Source of the DNA: Streptomyces sp. NBC_01498
GTDB taxonomy: Bacteria; Actinomycetota; Actinomycetes; Streptomycetales; Streptomycetaceae
DNA length: 64,000 nt
Assembly: GCF_036327775.1 (NCBI RefSeq)
Contig: NZ_CP109598.1
Span: 1,116,001 to 1,180,000, forward strand
Reading direction: 5' to 3'
Shown here: piece after piece, positions 18,957 to 27,461 of the stretch
Position numbering within the stretch: position 1 is the stretch's first letter
How the letters are laid out: every line of letters starts with the position of its first letter
Made by a program: the position numbers and the translations under genes
Notes under the pieces: generated by a model
Told to the model about the DNA's origin: nothing
Database searches by the model: none
Seen by the model: only the letters and a program-made list of their open reading frames with translations

Positions 18957-18985
18957 GGCGGGCCGCGCCCCAGGCGCGGCCCGCC
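18957..18985 (+). terminator. 13-bp hairpin after the S1 protease
   Basis: Bases 18957-18969 and 18973-18985 are perfect 13-bp inverted repeats with a 3-nt loop, 75 bp after the stop. The following ~170 bp is a GTGTCC/GCGTG-rich stretch with no gene visible. Confidence 0.7.
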
Positions 18986-19161
18986 GTCGTGCGTCCACCC
19001 GCCTGTCCGTACACGCGTCCATCCGCGTGGGCGCCGCGTGGGCGCCCGCCCGTGTGTCCCCGCTGTCCATGCGCGCACGTGCTCGCCCGCCCCCGTGTCC
19101 GCGTGTCCGCGTGTCCGATTCGTTCAAGACCGGGTCCGTGGGCCGCGCCTACGGTGACGTC

Positions 19162-19554
19162 ATGACTCCACGACTCGATGTGATCGGCATCGTCACCTCC
19201 GACATGGCCGCCTCGCTCGCCTTCTACCGCAGGCTCGGCCTGGACATCCCCGCCGACGCGGACGCCGCGCCCCATGTGGAGGCCCCGCTGCCCGGCGGCA
19301 TGCGCCTCGCCTGGGACACGGAGGACGTCGTCCGGTCCTTCGACCCGGGGTGGACCCCGCCGTCGAACGGCGACCGCACCGGACTCTGCTTCCGCTGCGA
19401 CGCTCCCGCCGAGGTCGACGCGGTGTACGAGGCGCTGGTCGGCGCCGGGTACCGGGGGCACCTGGAACCCTGGGACGCGGAATGGGGCCAGCGTTACGCG
19501 GTGGTGCTCGACCCGGACGGCTGCGGCGTCTCGCTGTTCGCCAGCGTCGCGTAG
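19162..19554 (+). CDS. VOC family protein
   Basis: A 130-aa glyoxalase-fold protein (LDVIGIVTSDMAASLAFYRRLGL; VVLDPDGCGVSLFA). The end runs 61 bp into the 3' end of the convergent AraC-like gene, so the two genes overlap tail to tail. It may be a small-molecule binder related to the adjacent regulator; that is inference. Confidence 0.85.
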   Translation: MTPRLDVIGIVTSDMAASLAFYRRLGLDIPADADAAPHVEAPLPGGMRLAWDTEDVVRSFDPGWTPPSNGDRTGLCFRCDAPAEVDAVYEALVGAGYRGHLEPWDAEWGQRYAVVLDPDGCGVSLFASVA

Positions 19555-20246
19555 GCACCGAGGGTGAGGCCGGCCAGCGCGCGTGTCTCCCTGGCGAGAT
19601 GCGCCTGGTCGGCGCAGCCCGCGAGGGCGGCGGCCTCCGCGTACGGCACCGACGCCCGTACGAGCGCGAGCGCGCGCTGGAGCCGCAGTACGCGGGCCAG
19701 GGTCTTGGGACCGTAACCGAAGGCGTCCAGCGAGCGGCGGTGCAGCCGGCGCGGGCCGAGGCCGGCGCTCTCGGCGACGGAGGCGACCGGGCGGCCCGCG
19801 TCGAGCCCGGCGACGACGGCGCGCAGCAGCGGGTCGGGCGGTCCGGAGAGCGCGAGGCGCCGCAGGGCCACGGCTTCGAGGACGGCCGCCGGGTCGTCGG
19901 CGGCGGCGAGGCGCTCGGCGATCTCGCGCGCCTCGGCTCCGGGCCACAGGTCGGCGAGGTCCACGCGCCGGTCGCGCAGCTCGTGCGCGGGGACGCCGAG
20001 GAGCGCGGGGGCGATGCCGGGCGCGAAGCGGACCCCGGTGCAGTCCCCGGTGAAACCGTCCTCGCCGGGCGGTGGGGGCCGGTACGCGCGGGTGTCGGGC
20101 CCGGCGACGCCCAGCCGGCCCCCGATCCAGAGCAGATCCATGCAGCCGTCGGGCAGGACGGGGTAGACGGCCCCGCCGTCCCCCTTGGGCGCGGTCTTCG
20201 TCCATACGACGACGCCGTCCATGTGCGACGCCCGTTCCCGGTACAC
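19494..20246 (-). CDS. AraC-type transcriptional regulator (DUF6597 plus HTH)
   Basis: A 250-aa regulator. The N-terminal ~120 residues match the DUF6597 domain seen before AraC helix-turn-helix units ('YRERAS...VVVWTKTAP', 'LPDGCMDLLWIGG'). The C-terminal double HTH spans about 150-240 (VASVAESAGLGPRRLHRRSLDAFGYGPKTLARVLRLQRAL). The GTG at 20246 is chosen because YRER near the start is conserved. It probably controls the tail-to-tail VOC gene or itself. Confidence 0.88.
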   Translation of the reverse strand: MYRERASHMDGVVVWTKTAPKGDGGAVYPVLPDGCMDLLWIGGRLGVAGPDTRAYRPPPPGEDGFTGDCTGVRFAPGIAPALLGVPAHELRDRRVDLADLWPGAEAREIAERLAAADDPAAVLEAVALRRLALSGPPDPLLRAVVAGLDAGRPVASVAESAGLGPRRLHRRSLDAFGYGPKTLARVLRLQRALALVRASVPYAEAAALAGCADQAHLARETRALAGLTLGAYATLANSETPQPSGSSTTA

Positions 20247-20344
20247 GTACGACAGGTTACGGCCCGGTCCGGAGTCGCACCCCGGCCCGGCAGGCCGGGT
20301 CGGGTCGGGTCACGGTGCGGCCGGGCCCGGCCGCCTCCGCCGGG

Positions 20345-21496
20345 TCAGGACTTCGGTTCCTTGTCGCGGCCGGTGTGGAAGCGGGACTTCAGGTCGTCCG
20401 GCGGCAGGAAGCGGGACCATCGCTCGGGGAACTCGGAGGGCATGTCCGGGTCGGGGCCGTACTCCCCGTCCTCGCCGTCCCCCCGCGCTCCCGGCTCGCC
20501 CGACAGCGCCTCCACCCGCGCGATCGTCTCGGCGGCGTGGGCCGCCCGCAGGCGCTCGTTGGCCGCGCGGGCCGCCGCCGTGGCGACGGACGGCCAGACC
20601 CGGTCGATGGCGGCGTTGACGGCCGCGCCGACCAGGACGGCGAAGGCCGAGATGCCGATCCACAGGAGGACCGCGATGGGGGCGGCGAGGGAGCCGTAGA
20701 TGGTGGGGCCCTCGACCGTACTCGTGAGGTAGATCCGCAGCAGGAAGCTGCCGAAGACCCACATCCCGAGGGCGACGAGCGCCCCCGGCACGTCCTCCAG
20801 CCACGGCGACCGGGCGGGCACCGACACGTGGTAGAGCGTGGTCAGGAAGGCGATGGAGAGCAGGATCACCACCGGCCAGTACAGGACGCTGGCGACCTCG
20901 GTGCCCCAGGGGATCAGCTCCACGACCCGGTCGGGCCCGACCACCGCCAGGGGCAGGACGACGGCGCCGATGAGCAGCGCCACGAGGTAGAGCAGGAAGG
21001 CGAGCAGCCGGGTGGCGACGATGCCGCGCCGGCCGTCGAGCCCGTACATCACGGTGATCGTGTCGATGAAGACGTTCACCGCCCGTGAGCCGGACCAGAG
21101 CGCGATGGCGAAACCGATGGAGATCAGGTCGGGGCGTCCGCCGTGCGTGACGTCCGCGAGGAGCGGCTTGGCGATCTGGTCGACGCCCCGGTCCGAGAGG
21201 ACCGTGCCGACGGCCGTGAGGATGTTCCGCTCGATCGAGGCGACGGTGGTGGTGTTGGTCCAGTCGTCGACGTATCCGAGGAGGCCGAGGAGGCCGAGCA
21301 TCAGCGGCGGGAGGGAGAGCAGGGTGAAGAACGCCGCCTCCGCGGCCAGCCCGAGAATCCGGTACTCGATGCACGAGTTGACCGTGTCCTTCAGCAGCAG
21401 CCAGGCCATTCTCCGCTTGGAGACATTGCGGTAGAGGGCACGGGCCCGGCGGAGTCGGCCGGTGGGCCGGTCGGGAGTTTCGTTTGCTGCCTGCAC
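20345..21496 (-). CDS. YihY/BrkB family membrane protein
   Basis: A 383-aa polytopic membrane protein with about six hydrophobic segments between residues 45 and 310 (AAEAAFFTLLSLPPLMLG at the first) and a hydrophilic, acidic C-terminus. The family's role is unsettled (envelope or transport). The GTG at 21496 is preceded by AAGGAGG with no spacer, so this start is awkward. No other start fits a normal spacing, and Met30 would cut into the first helix. It is divergent from the acyl-CoA dehydrogenase, with only 17 bp between. Confidence 0.85.
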   Translation of the reverse strand: MQAANETPDRPTGRLRRARALYRNVSKRRMAWLLLKDTVNSCIEYRILGLAAEAAFFTLLSLPPLMLGLLGLLGYVDDWTNTTTVASIERNILTAVGTVLSDRGVDQIAKPLLADVTHGGRPDLISIGFAIALWSGSRAVNVFIDTITVMYGLDGRRGIVATRLLAFLLYLVALLIGAVVLPLAVVGPDRVVELIPWGTEVASVLYWPVVILLSIAFLTTLYHVSVPARSPWLEDVPGALVALGMWVFGSFLLRIYLTSTVEGPTIYGSLAAPIAVLLWIGISAFAVLVGAAVNAAIDRVWPSVATAAARAANERLRAAHAAETIARVEALSGEPGARGDGEDGEYGPDPDMPSEFPERWSRFLPPDDLKSRFHTGRDKEPKS

Positions 21497-21513
21497 CTCC
21501 TTACCGTAGCGGC

Positions 21514-23166
21514 ATGACCTCCACCACCCACACAGTGACCAACCAGGTTCCGCCCCTGGTCGGATACGACGTCTTCAGCGGCGACCGGGCCCTCACGGAG
21601 GGCCTGGAGCGGCACGCCGCGCCCGGCGTGATCGACGAGGCGCGGTCGGAACTGACCGCGCTCGGCCGGCTGGCCGGTTCGGCGCGGGCCCAGGAGTGGG
21701 GGACGCGGGCCAACGAGAACCCGCCGACGCTCCGCACGCACGACCGGTACGGCAATCGGATCGACGAGGTCGAGTTCCATCCGGCCTGGCACCAGTTGCT
21801 GGACGAGGCGGTGTCGGCGGGGCTGACCGACGCCTGGGGGCGGCCGGACGGGCATCTGCGCCGGGCGGCCGGTTTCTATGTCTGGTCGCAGGTCGAGGCC
21901 GGGCACGGCTGTCCGCTGTCGATGACGCACGCGGCGGTGCCCGCGCTGCGCGCGGAGCCGGAACTGGCCGCCGAGTGGGAGCCCCGGCTCACCTCGCACC
22001 GGTACGAGCCGGGGCTGCGGCCCGCCGCCGGGAAGGCGGGCGCGCTGTTCGGGATGGGGATGACCGAGAAGCAGGGCGGCAGCGACGTACGGGCCAACAC
22101 GACGGCCGCGCGCCCGCTGGACGCGGCGGGCGAGTACCTGCTCACCGGGCACAAGTGGTTCTGCTCCGCGCCGATGTGCGACGGGTTCCTGGTGCTGGCG
22201 CAGGCACCGGCCGGGCTGACGTGCTTCCTGGTGCCGCGGGTGCTGCCGGACGGGACGCGCAACGTGTTCCTGATCCAGCGGCTCAAGGACAAGCTGGGCA
22301 ACAGGTCGAACGCGTCGGCGGAGGTGGAGTTCGACGGGACCTGGGCGCGCCGGGTCGGCGAGGAGGGGCGCGGGGTGCGCACCATCATCGAGATGGTGGC
22401 GGCGACACGGGTGGACTGTGTGCTCGGATCGGCGGCCCTGATGCGGCAGTCGGTGGCGCAGGCGGTCCATCACGCCACGTACCGGCGGGCGTTCGGGTCC
22501 GAGCTGGTCGACAAGCCGCTGATGCGCAACGTCCTGGCCGATCTGGCGCTGGAGTCGGAGGCGGCGACGACGCTGGCGCTGCGGCTGGCGGCGGCGCAGG
22601 ACGCGGTGCGGAGCACGGGTTCGGAGACAGAGAAGGCGTTTCTGCGGCTGGCGGTGCCGACGGCCAAGTACTGGGTGACCAAGCGGTGTACGCCGGTCAC
22701 GGCGGAGGCGCTCGAATGTCTGGGCGGCAACGGGTACGTGGAGGAGTCCGGGATGCCGCGCCTGTTGCGTGAGTCGCCGCTGAACTCGATCTGGGAGGGG
22801 GCGGGGAACGTCCAGGCGCTCGACGTGCTGCGGGCGCTCCAGCGGGAGCCGGACGCCCTGAACGCGTTCCTCCGGGAGGTGGGCGCGGCACGCGGCGCGG
22901 ACCACCGGCTGGACCGGGCGATCAAGGACCTGCTGACCGAACTGGCCGATCTGGACGGCATCGAGGCGCGGGCCCGGCGGCTGGTGGAGCGGATGGCGCT
23001 GGTGCTCCAGGGGTCGCTGCTGGTGCGGTGGGCGCCGTCGGCGGTCGCGGACGCGTTCTGCGCGTCGCGGCTGGGCCGGGACTGGGGTACGGCCTTCGGC
23101 ACGCTGCCGCACAGTCTGGACCTGGAGTCGGTGGTGACGCGGGCGCGGCCGACCGGGGACAACTGA
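21514..23166 (+). CDS. AidB-like acyl-CoA dehydrogenase
   Basis: A 550-aa FAD enzyme of the acyl-CoA dehydrogenase superfamily, AidB/isovaleryl subgroup. It opens with TVTNQVPPLVGYDVFSGDRAL, carries the GMGMTEKQGGSDVRANTT loop (flavin and substrate site) and 'LNSIWEGAGNVQALDVLRAL' with the expected catalytic-region Glu. The length suits AidB-like proteins. The cellular role is either acyl-CoA oxidation or alkylation response; sequence alone cannot choose. The ATG has no ribosome site, suggesting a leaderless message. Confidence 0.9.
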   Translation: MTSTTHTVTNQVPPLVGYDVFSGDRALTEGLERHAAPGVIDEARSELTALGRLAGSARAQEWGTRANENPPTLRTHDRYGNRIDEVEFHPAWHQLLDEAVSAGLTDAWGRPDGHLRRAAGFYVWSQVEAGHGCPLSMTHAAVPALRAEPELAAEWEPRLTSHRYEPGLRPAAGKAGALFGMGMTEKQGGSDVRANTTAARPLDAAGEYLLTGHKWFCSAPMCDGFLVLAQAPAGLTCFLVPRVLPDGTRNVFLIQRLKDKLGNRSNASAEVEFDGTWARRVGEEGRGVRTIIEMVAATRVDCVLGSAALMRQSVAQAVHHATYRRAFGSELVDKPLMRNVLADLALESEAATTLALRLAAAQDAVRSTGSETEKAFLRLAVPTAKYWVTKRCTPVTAEALECLGGNGYVEESGMPRLLRESPLNSIWEGAGNVQALDVLRALQREPDALNAFLREVGAARGADHRLDRAIKDLLTELADLDGIEARARRLVERMALVLQGSLLVRWAPSAVADAFCASRLGRDWGTAFGTLPHSLDLESVVTRARPTGDN

Positions 23167-23511
23167 CGGACGCTGGGCGGGCGGTGACGGCTGCCTCATC
23201 CCGGGCGGCTACCCCGCCGGGCCGGTGTGCGCGTTCGGTGACGCGGCGTCGGCGCGGCGCGGGCGGGCCGGAGAAGGCTCGGCCGGGCGGTCGATGCCGC
23301 GGGTGGGCCGAAGGCGGCGCGTGTGGCCGGCCGGTGCCGCGTATGGGCCGAGGGTGGTGCTGCGCCGACACGGCACCACCCACGACTTGATGTCACCTTG
23401 GTGGATGGGCCGGGCGTCCGCCAGAGTTGCAGGTGGTTGCAGAATCGGCATGTCGACCGGACGGCCGGACTTCGCAGAATCGATAAAGCGCCGTGCGCGG
23501 CGGGGGGCCCG
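23167..23511. promoter_or_regulatory. GAF regulator upstream region with TTGCAG repeats
   Basis: This 345-bp gap has no gene. Before the GAF regulator lies a repeat cluster: GTTGCAG twice (23427-23433 and 23437-23443) and GCAGAATCG twice (23439-23447 and 23474-23482, 35 bp apart). The cluster is 30-85 bp before the start codon and looks like an autoregulatory site. The first half contains GCCGGCCGG-rich sequence only. Confidence 0.35.
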
Positions 23512-24804
23512 ATGAAGGACACACCGCTCGATCTGTCCCGTCTCATGGCGATGGACGCCCGGCAGGCCATGCGGCTGCTCCAGCGGGTCCGGGAGGCGTC
23601 GCTGGCGGGCGACCGGCCGCCGGTGGCGCCCCGGCCGGTGATCGGGGCGTCGTGGCAGCGGGTCCGGCGGCTCGGTGTCAGCCCCGACCGGCAGTCCGGC
23701 CGGGCGGTGCTGGCGCCCGAGGAACTGGAACACCACCGCCGTACGTCGGCGCTCGGCGAGGTGATGCGGGGGATCAGCGACGGGCTGACCGGGATCGCCG
23801 ACGCGTCCCTCCAGATCCTGGTGGTCTGCGACGCGCAGGGCCGGGTGCTGTGGCGCGAGGGCAACACCCGGGTGCTGCGGCGGGCCGACGGCATCAGTCT
23901 GGCGGAGGGCGCGGTCTGGTCGGAGCGGATGACGGGGACCAACGCGATCGGTACGGCGCTGGCCGCCAGGGTCCCGGTGCAGGTCCACTCGGCGGAGCAC
24001 TTCGTACGCCCCCTGACACCGTGGACGTGCGCGGCGGCCCCGGTGCACGACCCGCGCGACGGGCGGCTGCTCGGGGTCGTCGACGTGAGCGGCCCGGCGT
24101 CGGGTTTCCATCCGACGACGCTGGCCCTGGTCACCTCCGTCGCCCGGCTGGCCGAGAGCGGACTGCGGGAGCGGCATCTGCGGGCCGTGGAGCGGCTGCG
24201 GGCGGTGGCGGCGCCGATCCTGTGCCGGGTCGGCGGGCGCGCGGTGGCCGTCGACACGCACGGCTGGACGGCCGCCGTGACGGGGATGGCGCCGGTCGAC
24301 CGGCTGCCGCTGCCCAAGTCGCTGCGGCCGGGGCGGCTGTGGCTGCCGTCGCTCGGCATGTGCGCGGTCGAGCCGCTGCCGGGCGGCTGGCTGCTGACGG
24401 TGGAGGAGGAGCCGCCGCCGGACGCGCCGCGCCGGGTGGTGCTGGACCTGAGCCGGCCCCGGCGGTGGTCGGTGACGGTCTCGGGGGCGGCGGGCAGCTG
24501 GGCGCGGGAGCTGACGCCGCGCCACGCGGAGCTGCTGTACGTCCTGGCGGCACGCCGGGAGGGGCGGAGCGCGGCGGAGCTGGCGGCGGACGTGTTCGGG
24601 GACCCGACGCGCACGGTGACGGTGCGGGCCGAGATGTCGCGGGTGCGCCGTCATCTGGCGGGGGTGCTGGCCCACCGGCCGTACCGCTTCAGCGAGGAGA
24701 TCGAGGTGGAGGTGGTACGTCCGGCACACCCGGCGGACCTGCTGCCGCACTCGACGGCCCCGGCGGTGGCGGCCGACCGGGTCCGGGGCGGCTGCGAGGC
24801 GTAG
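23512..24804 (+). CDS. GAF-domain helix-turn-helix transcriptional regulator
   Basis: A 430-aa regulator. A helical N-terminus (residues 1-70) leads into a GAF-like sensor domain (about 75-225) with 'SLAEGAVWSERMTGTNAIGTALA', the conserved block of AcoR/ACDH-type activators. A central beta-rich region precedes a C-terminal winged helix (about 335-400, 'LTPRHAELLYVLAARREGRSAAELAADVFGD'). No sigma-54 AAA domain is present, as usual in actinobacteria. Relatives often sit near acetaldehyde dehydrogenase genes; none is present here. The ATG follows a GGGGGG patch. Confidence 0.85.
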   Translation: MKDTPLDLSRLMAMDARQAMRLLQRVREASLAGDRPPVAPRPVIGASWQRVRRLGVSPDRQSGRAVLAPEELEHHRRTSALGEVMRGISDGLTGIADASLQILVVCDAQGRVLWREGNTRVLRRADGISLAEGAVWSERMTGTNAIGTALAARVPVQVHSAEHFVRPLTPWTCAAAPVHDPRDGRLLGVVDVSGPASGFHPTTLALVTSVARLAESGLRERHLRAVERLRAVAAPILCRVGGRAVAVDTHGWTAAVTGMAPVDRLPLPKSLRPGRLWLPSLGMCAVEPLPGGWLLTVEEEPPPDAPRRVVLDLSRPRRWSVTVSGAAGSWARELTPRHAELLYVLAARREGRSAAELAADVFGDPTRTVTVRAEMSRVRRHLAGVLAHRPYRFSEEIEVEVVRPAHPADLLPHSTAPAVAADRVRGGCEA

Positions 24805-24857
24805 CTCCCGCCCGGCGGGACCGCGCGGGACGGCCCTCGCAAGGCGGGCCTTCACTG

Positions 24858-24880
24858 ACGGGCCGCGCCTTTTGGCCCGT
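24858..24880 (+). terminator. short hairpin after the GAF regulator
   Basis: ACGGGCC (24858-24864) pairs with GGCCCGT (24874-24880) around a loop containing CCTTTT, 54 bp after the stop and 29 bp before the next start. Confidence 0.45.
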
Positions 24881-24908
24881 GCCGGGGCCGCGTGGTTCCC
24901 TGACGGCC

Positions 24909-25490
24909 ATGAGCATCACTGTGACCACCTGGTCCCTGGAGCAGACCTCCCCGGCCGATCTGCGGCCGGCCGCCGAGCCCGTCGGCGACGTGCGGATCGC
25001 GCGGTCCGAGATCCCCTCGGCGGAGTTCAGCCGCTTCCTCTACACCGCCGTCGGCGGCGACGTGCGGTGGACCGACCGGCTGTCCCTGTCGTACGCGGAC
25101 TGGCACGAGGCCGTCTCCCGGCCGGGCGTCGAGACCTGGGTGGCGTACGAGCGCGGCACCCCGGCCGGGTACGCGGAGCTGGCGGCCGGGGACGACGGCA
25201 CGGTCGAGATCGTGTACTTCGGGCTCCTCCCCGCCTTCCGGGGCCGCCGTATCGGCGGACACCTGCTGTCGTACGCCACGGCCCGCGCCTGGGACACGGC
25301 GGAACGGCACCCCGGCCGCCCCCCGACGAAGCGGGTCTGGCTGCACACCTGCTCGAAGGACGGGGAACACGCGATGGACAACTATCTGCGGCGGGGCTTC
25401 GCACTCTTCGACACGAAGGTGACGGAGGAGCCGGAGGTGGCGGCACCAGGGCCCTGGACCGGTGCGCACCCGACCACGCGTCTCGCCTAG
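24909..25490 (+). CDS. GNAT family N-acetyltransferase
   Basis: A 193-aa acetyltransferase. 'TVEIVYFGLLPAFRGRRIGGHLLSYA' is a complete motif A, and 'YLRRGFALFDTKV' is the end of the fold. The ATG at 24909 gives a ~30-aa extra N-terminal part (DLRPAAEPVGDVRIARSEIP) common to a Streptomyces subgroup. It lies 70 bp upstream of the sulfur-operon leader but before its promoter, so it is probably not part of that operon. Substrate unknown. Confidence 0.87.
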   Translation: MSITVTTWSLEQTSPADLRPAAEPVGDVRIARSEIPSAEFSRFLYTAVGGDVRWTDRLSLSYADWHEAVSRPGVETWVAYERGTPAGYAELAAGDDGTVEIVYFGLLPAFRGRRIGGHLLSYATARAWDTAERHPGRPPTKRVWLHTCSKDGEHAMDNYLRRGFALFDTKVTEEPEVAAPGPWTGAHPTTRLA

Positions 25491-25502
25491 CGGGACACTC
25501 TC

Positions 25503-25552
25503 GTCCACATCATGGATAGTGGTGGACTGCTCCGAGATGCGCGTGCCACGCT
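25503..25552 (+). promoter_or_regulatory. sulfur operon promoter with dyad over the -35
   Basis: GTCCAC (25503-25508) and GTGGAC (25522-25527) form a dyad with 13 bp between. It overlaps TGGACT (25523-25528), a fair -35. Eighteen bases later lies CACGCT (25547-25552), a weak -10, and the leader ATG is 7 nt further on. This spacing predicts a leaderless transcript. The dyad is a likely repressor site. Confidence 0.4.
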
Positions 25553-25559
25553 TCCTTCC

Positions 25560-25643
25560 ATGTCCACAGCTGGAATTGCCTTGGTGAGTCGGCGGCACGT
25601 CGATCTCGGCCGCGTGTCCAGCGCCATCTGTCGGGCGAGCTGA
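25560..25643 (+). CDS. 27-aa Cys-containing leader peptide before sirA
   Basis: The ORF encodes MSTAGIALVSRRHVDLGRVS then SAICRAS. The pattern SRxHVDLxRVxSAxC matches the actinobacterial putative leader peptides found before sulfur-assimilation genes. Stalling at the late Cys codon (residue 24) when cysteinyl-tRNA is scarce would favour expression of the operon. Mycobacterial cysteine-rich leaderless ORFs are known to act this way; the same mechanism here is inference. No ribosome site precedes the ATG. A related leader lies at 36714. Confidence 0.85.
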   Translation: MSTAGIALVSRRHVDLGRVSSAICRAS

Positions 25644-25690
25644 CCGGCACAGCCTCCGCCGCCCTCCCCCGCTCCCTCCGCTCGCATCCC

Positions 25691-25727
25691 CCTGCGCACC
25701 GCTGCGCCGTCAGCCCATGTGTGCAGG
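25691..25727 (+). promoter_or_regulatory. alternative hairpins between leader and sirA
   Basis: CCTGCGCAC (25691-25699) can pair with GTGTGCAGG (25719-25727, one G-U). The inner GCGCA (25694-25698) can instead pair with TGCGC (25703-25707). The two structures exclude each other, as expected for an attenuator. Neither has a T-tract. Confidence 0.35.
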
Positions 25728-25766
25728 TCAGAGCCGCCCTCCGCAGTCCGAAGGACGTGTTCCGCC

Positions 25767-27461
25767 ATGGCCGCCACCCCCGAGAAGCCCGCCGCCACGC
25801 CCCGCCGCAAGGTGAGCCGTCACCGCGGCGAGGGCCAGTGGGCCGTGGGTCACTTCACTCCACTCAACGCGAACGAGCAGGCCAAGAAGGACGACGACGG
25901 TCTCAATGTACGGACACGTATTGAGACGATCTACTCGAAGGCCGGGTTCGACTCCATCGACCCGGCCGACCTGCGCGGACGCATGCGCTGGTGGGGTCTC
26001 TACACCCAGCGCAAGCCCGGTATCGACGGCGGCAAGACCGCGATCCTGGAGCCGGAGGAGCTGGACGACCGTTACTTCATGCTGCGGGTGCGGATCGACG
26101 GCGGCCGGCTGACCACCGAGCAGCTGCGTGTCATCGGTCAGATCTCGCACGAGTTCGGCCGGGACACGGCCGACATCACCGACCGGCAGAACATCCAGCT
26201 GCACTGGATCCGGATCGAGGACGTCCCGGAGATCTGGCGGCGCCTGGAGGCCGTCGGTCTGTCGACCACCGAGGCGTGCGGCGACACCCCGCGGGTGATC
26301 CTCGGCTCCCCGGTCGCCGGGGTGGCCGCGGACGAGATCATCGACGGCACCCCGGCCATCGACGAGATCAACGACCGGTTCGTCGGCACCAAGGAGTTCT
26401 CGAACCTCCCGCGCAAGTTCAAGACGGCCATCTCGGGATCGCCGCTGCTCGACGTCGCGCACGAGATCAACGACATCGCGTTCGTCGGGGTCGTCCACCC
26501 CGAACACGGCCCCGGCTTCGACCTGTGGGTCGGCGGCGGGCTGTCCACCAACCCCAAGATCGGGCAGCGGCTGGGCGCCTGGGTCCCGCTGGACGAGGTC
26601 GCCGACGTGTGGGCCGGTGTCATCGGGATCTTCCGCGACTACGGCTACCGGCGGCTGCGCACCCGCGCCCGGCTGAAGTTCCTCCTCGCCGACTGGGGCG
26701 CGGAGAAGTTCCGCCGGATCCTCCAGGACGAGTATCTGAAGCGGACACTGATCGACGGCCCCGGGCCCGAGCGGCCGGTCGAGGAGTGGCGCGACCACGT
26801 CGGTGTGCACCGGCAGAAGGACGGCCGCTTCTACGTCGGCTTCGCGCCGCGCGTCGGCCGGGTGGACGGCCCGACGCTGAAGAAGATCGCCGACCTCGCC
26901 GAGGAGCACGGCTCCGGCCGGGTGCGGACCACCGTCGAGCAGAAGATGATCGTGCTGGACGTGGCCGAGGACCGGGTCGACTCGCTGATCGCGGGCCTGG
27001 AGTCGCTGGAGCTGCGGGTCACGCCGTCGCCGTTCCGGCGCGGCACGATGGCCTGCACCGGCATCGAGTTCTGCAAGCTCGCGATCGTCGAGACGAAGGC
27101 GCGCGGCGCCTCCCTGATCGACGAACTGGAGCGCCGTATCCCCGACTTCGACCAGCCGATCACCATCAACGTCAACGGCTGCCCCAACGCCTGCGCCCGT
27201 ATCCAGGTCGCGGACATCGGTCTCAAGGGGCAGTTGGTGCTGGACGGCGACGGCAACCAGGTCGAGGGCTACCAGGTGCACCTCGGCGGCGCGCTCGGCC
27301 TGGAGCCCGCGTTCGGCCGCAAGGTGCGCGGTCTGAAGGTCACCGCCGCCGAACTCCCCGACTACGTCGAGCGCGTGCTCACCCGCTTCCAGAAGGAGCG
27401 CGAGAGCGACGAGCGGTTCGCCGCCTGGGCGGCCCGCGCCTCCGAGGAGGCGCTGTCGTGA
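25767..27461 (+). CDS. sirA: ferredoxin-dependent assimilatory sulfite reductase
   Basis: A 564-aa siroheme and [4Fe-4S] enzyme reducing sulfite to sulfide in the cytoplasm. Cluster ligands are C430 and C436 (CTGIEFC) and C472 and C476 (CPNAC). Two ferredoxin-like half domains flank the siroheme sites. Tyr79 (GLYTQ) and Cys171 (TEACGD) are 92 residues apart, the same spacing as the Tyr-Cys crosslink described in the M. tuberculosis enzyme, which supports sulfite over nitrite. The ATG at 25767 has AAGGACG upstream. It is the first structural gene of the operon, overlapped by the zinc-ribbon gene. Confidence 0.93.
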   Translation: MAATPEKPAATPRRKVSRHRGEGQWAVGHFTPLNANEQAKKDDDGLNVRTRIETIYSKAGFDSIDPADLRGRMRWWGLYTQRKPGIDGGKTAILEPEELDDRYFMLRVRIDGGRLTTEQLRVIGQISHEFGRDTADITDRQNIQLHWIRIEDVPEIWRRLEAVGLSTTEACGDTPRVILGSPVAGVAADEIIDGTPAIDEINDRFVGTKEFSNLPRKFKTAISGSPLLDVAHEINDIAFVGVVHPEHGPGFDLWVGGGLSTNPKIGQRLGAWVPLDEVADVWAGVIGIFRDYGYRRLRTRARLKFLLADWGAEKFRRILQDEYLKRTLIDGPGPERPVEEWRDHVGVHRQKDGRFYVGFAPRVGRVDGPTLKKIADLAEEHGSGRVRTTVEQKMIVLDVAEDRVDSLIAGLESLELRVTPSPFRRGTMACTGIEFCKLAIVETKARGASLIDELERRIPDFDQPITINVNGCPNACARIQVADIGLKGQLVLDGDGNQVEGYQVHLGGALGLEPAFGRKVRGLKVTAAELPDYVERVLTRFQKERESDERFAAWAARASEEALS

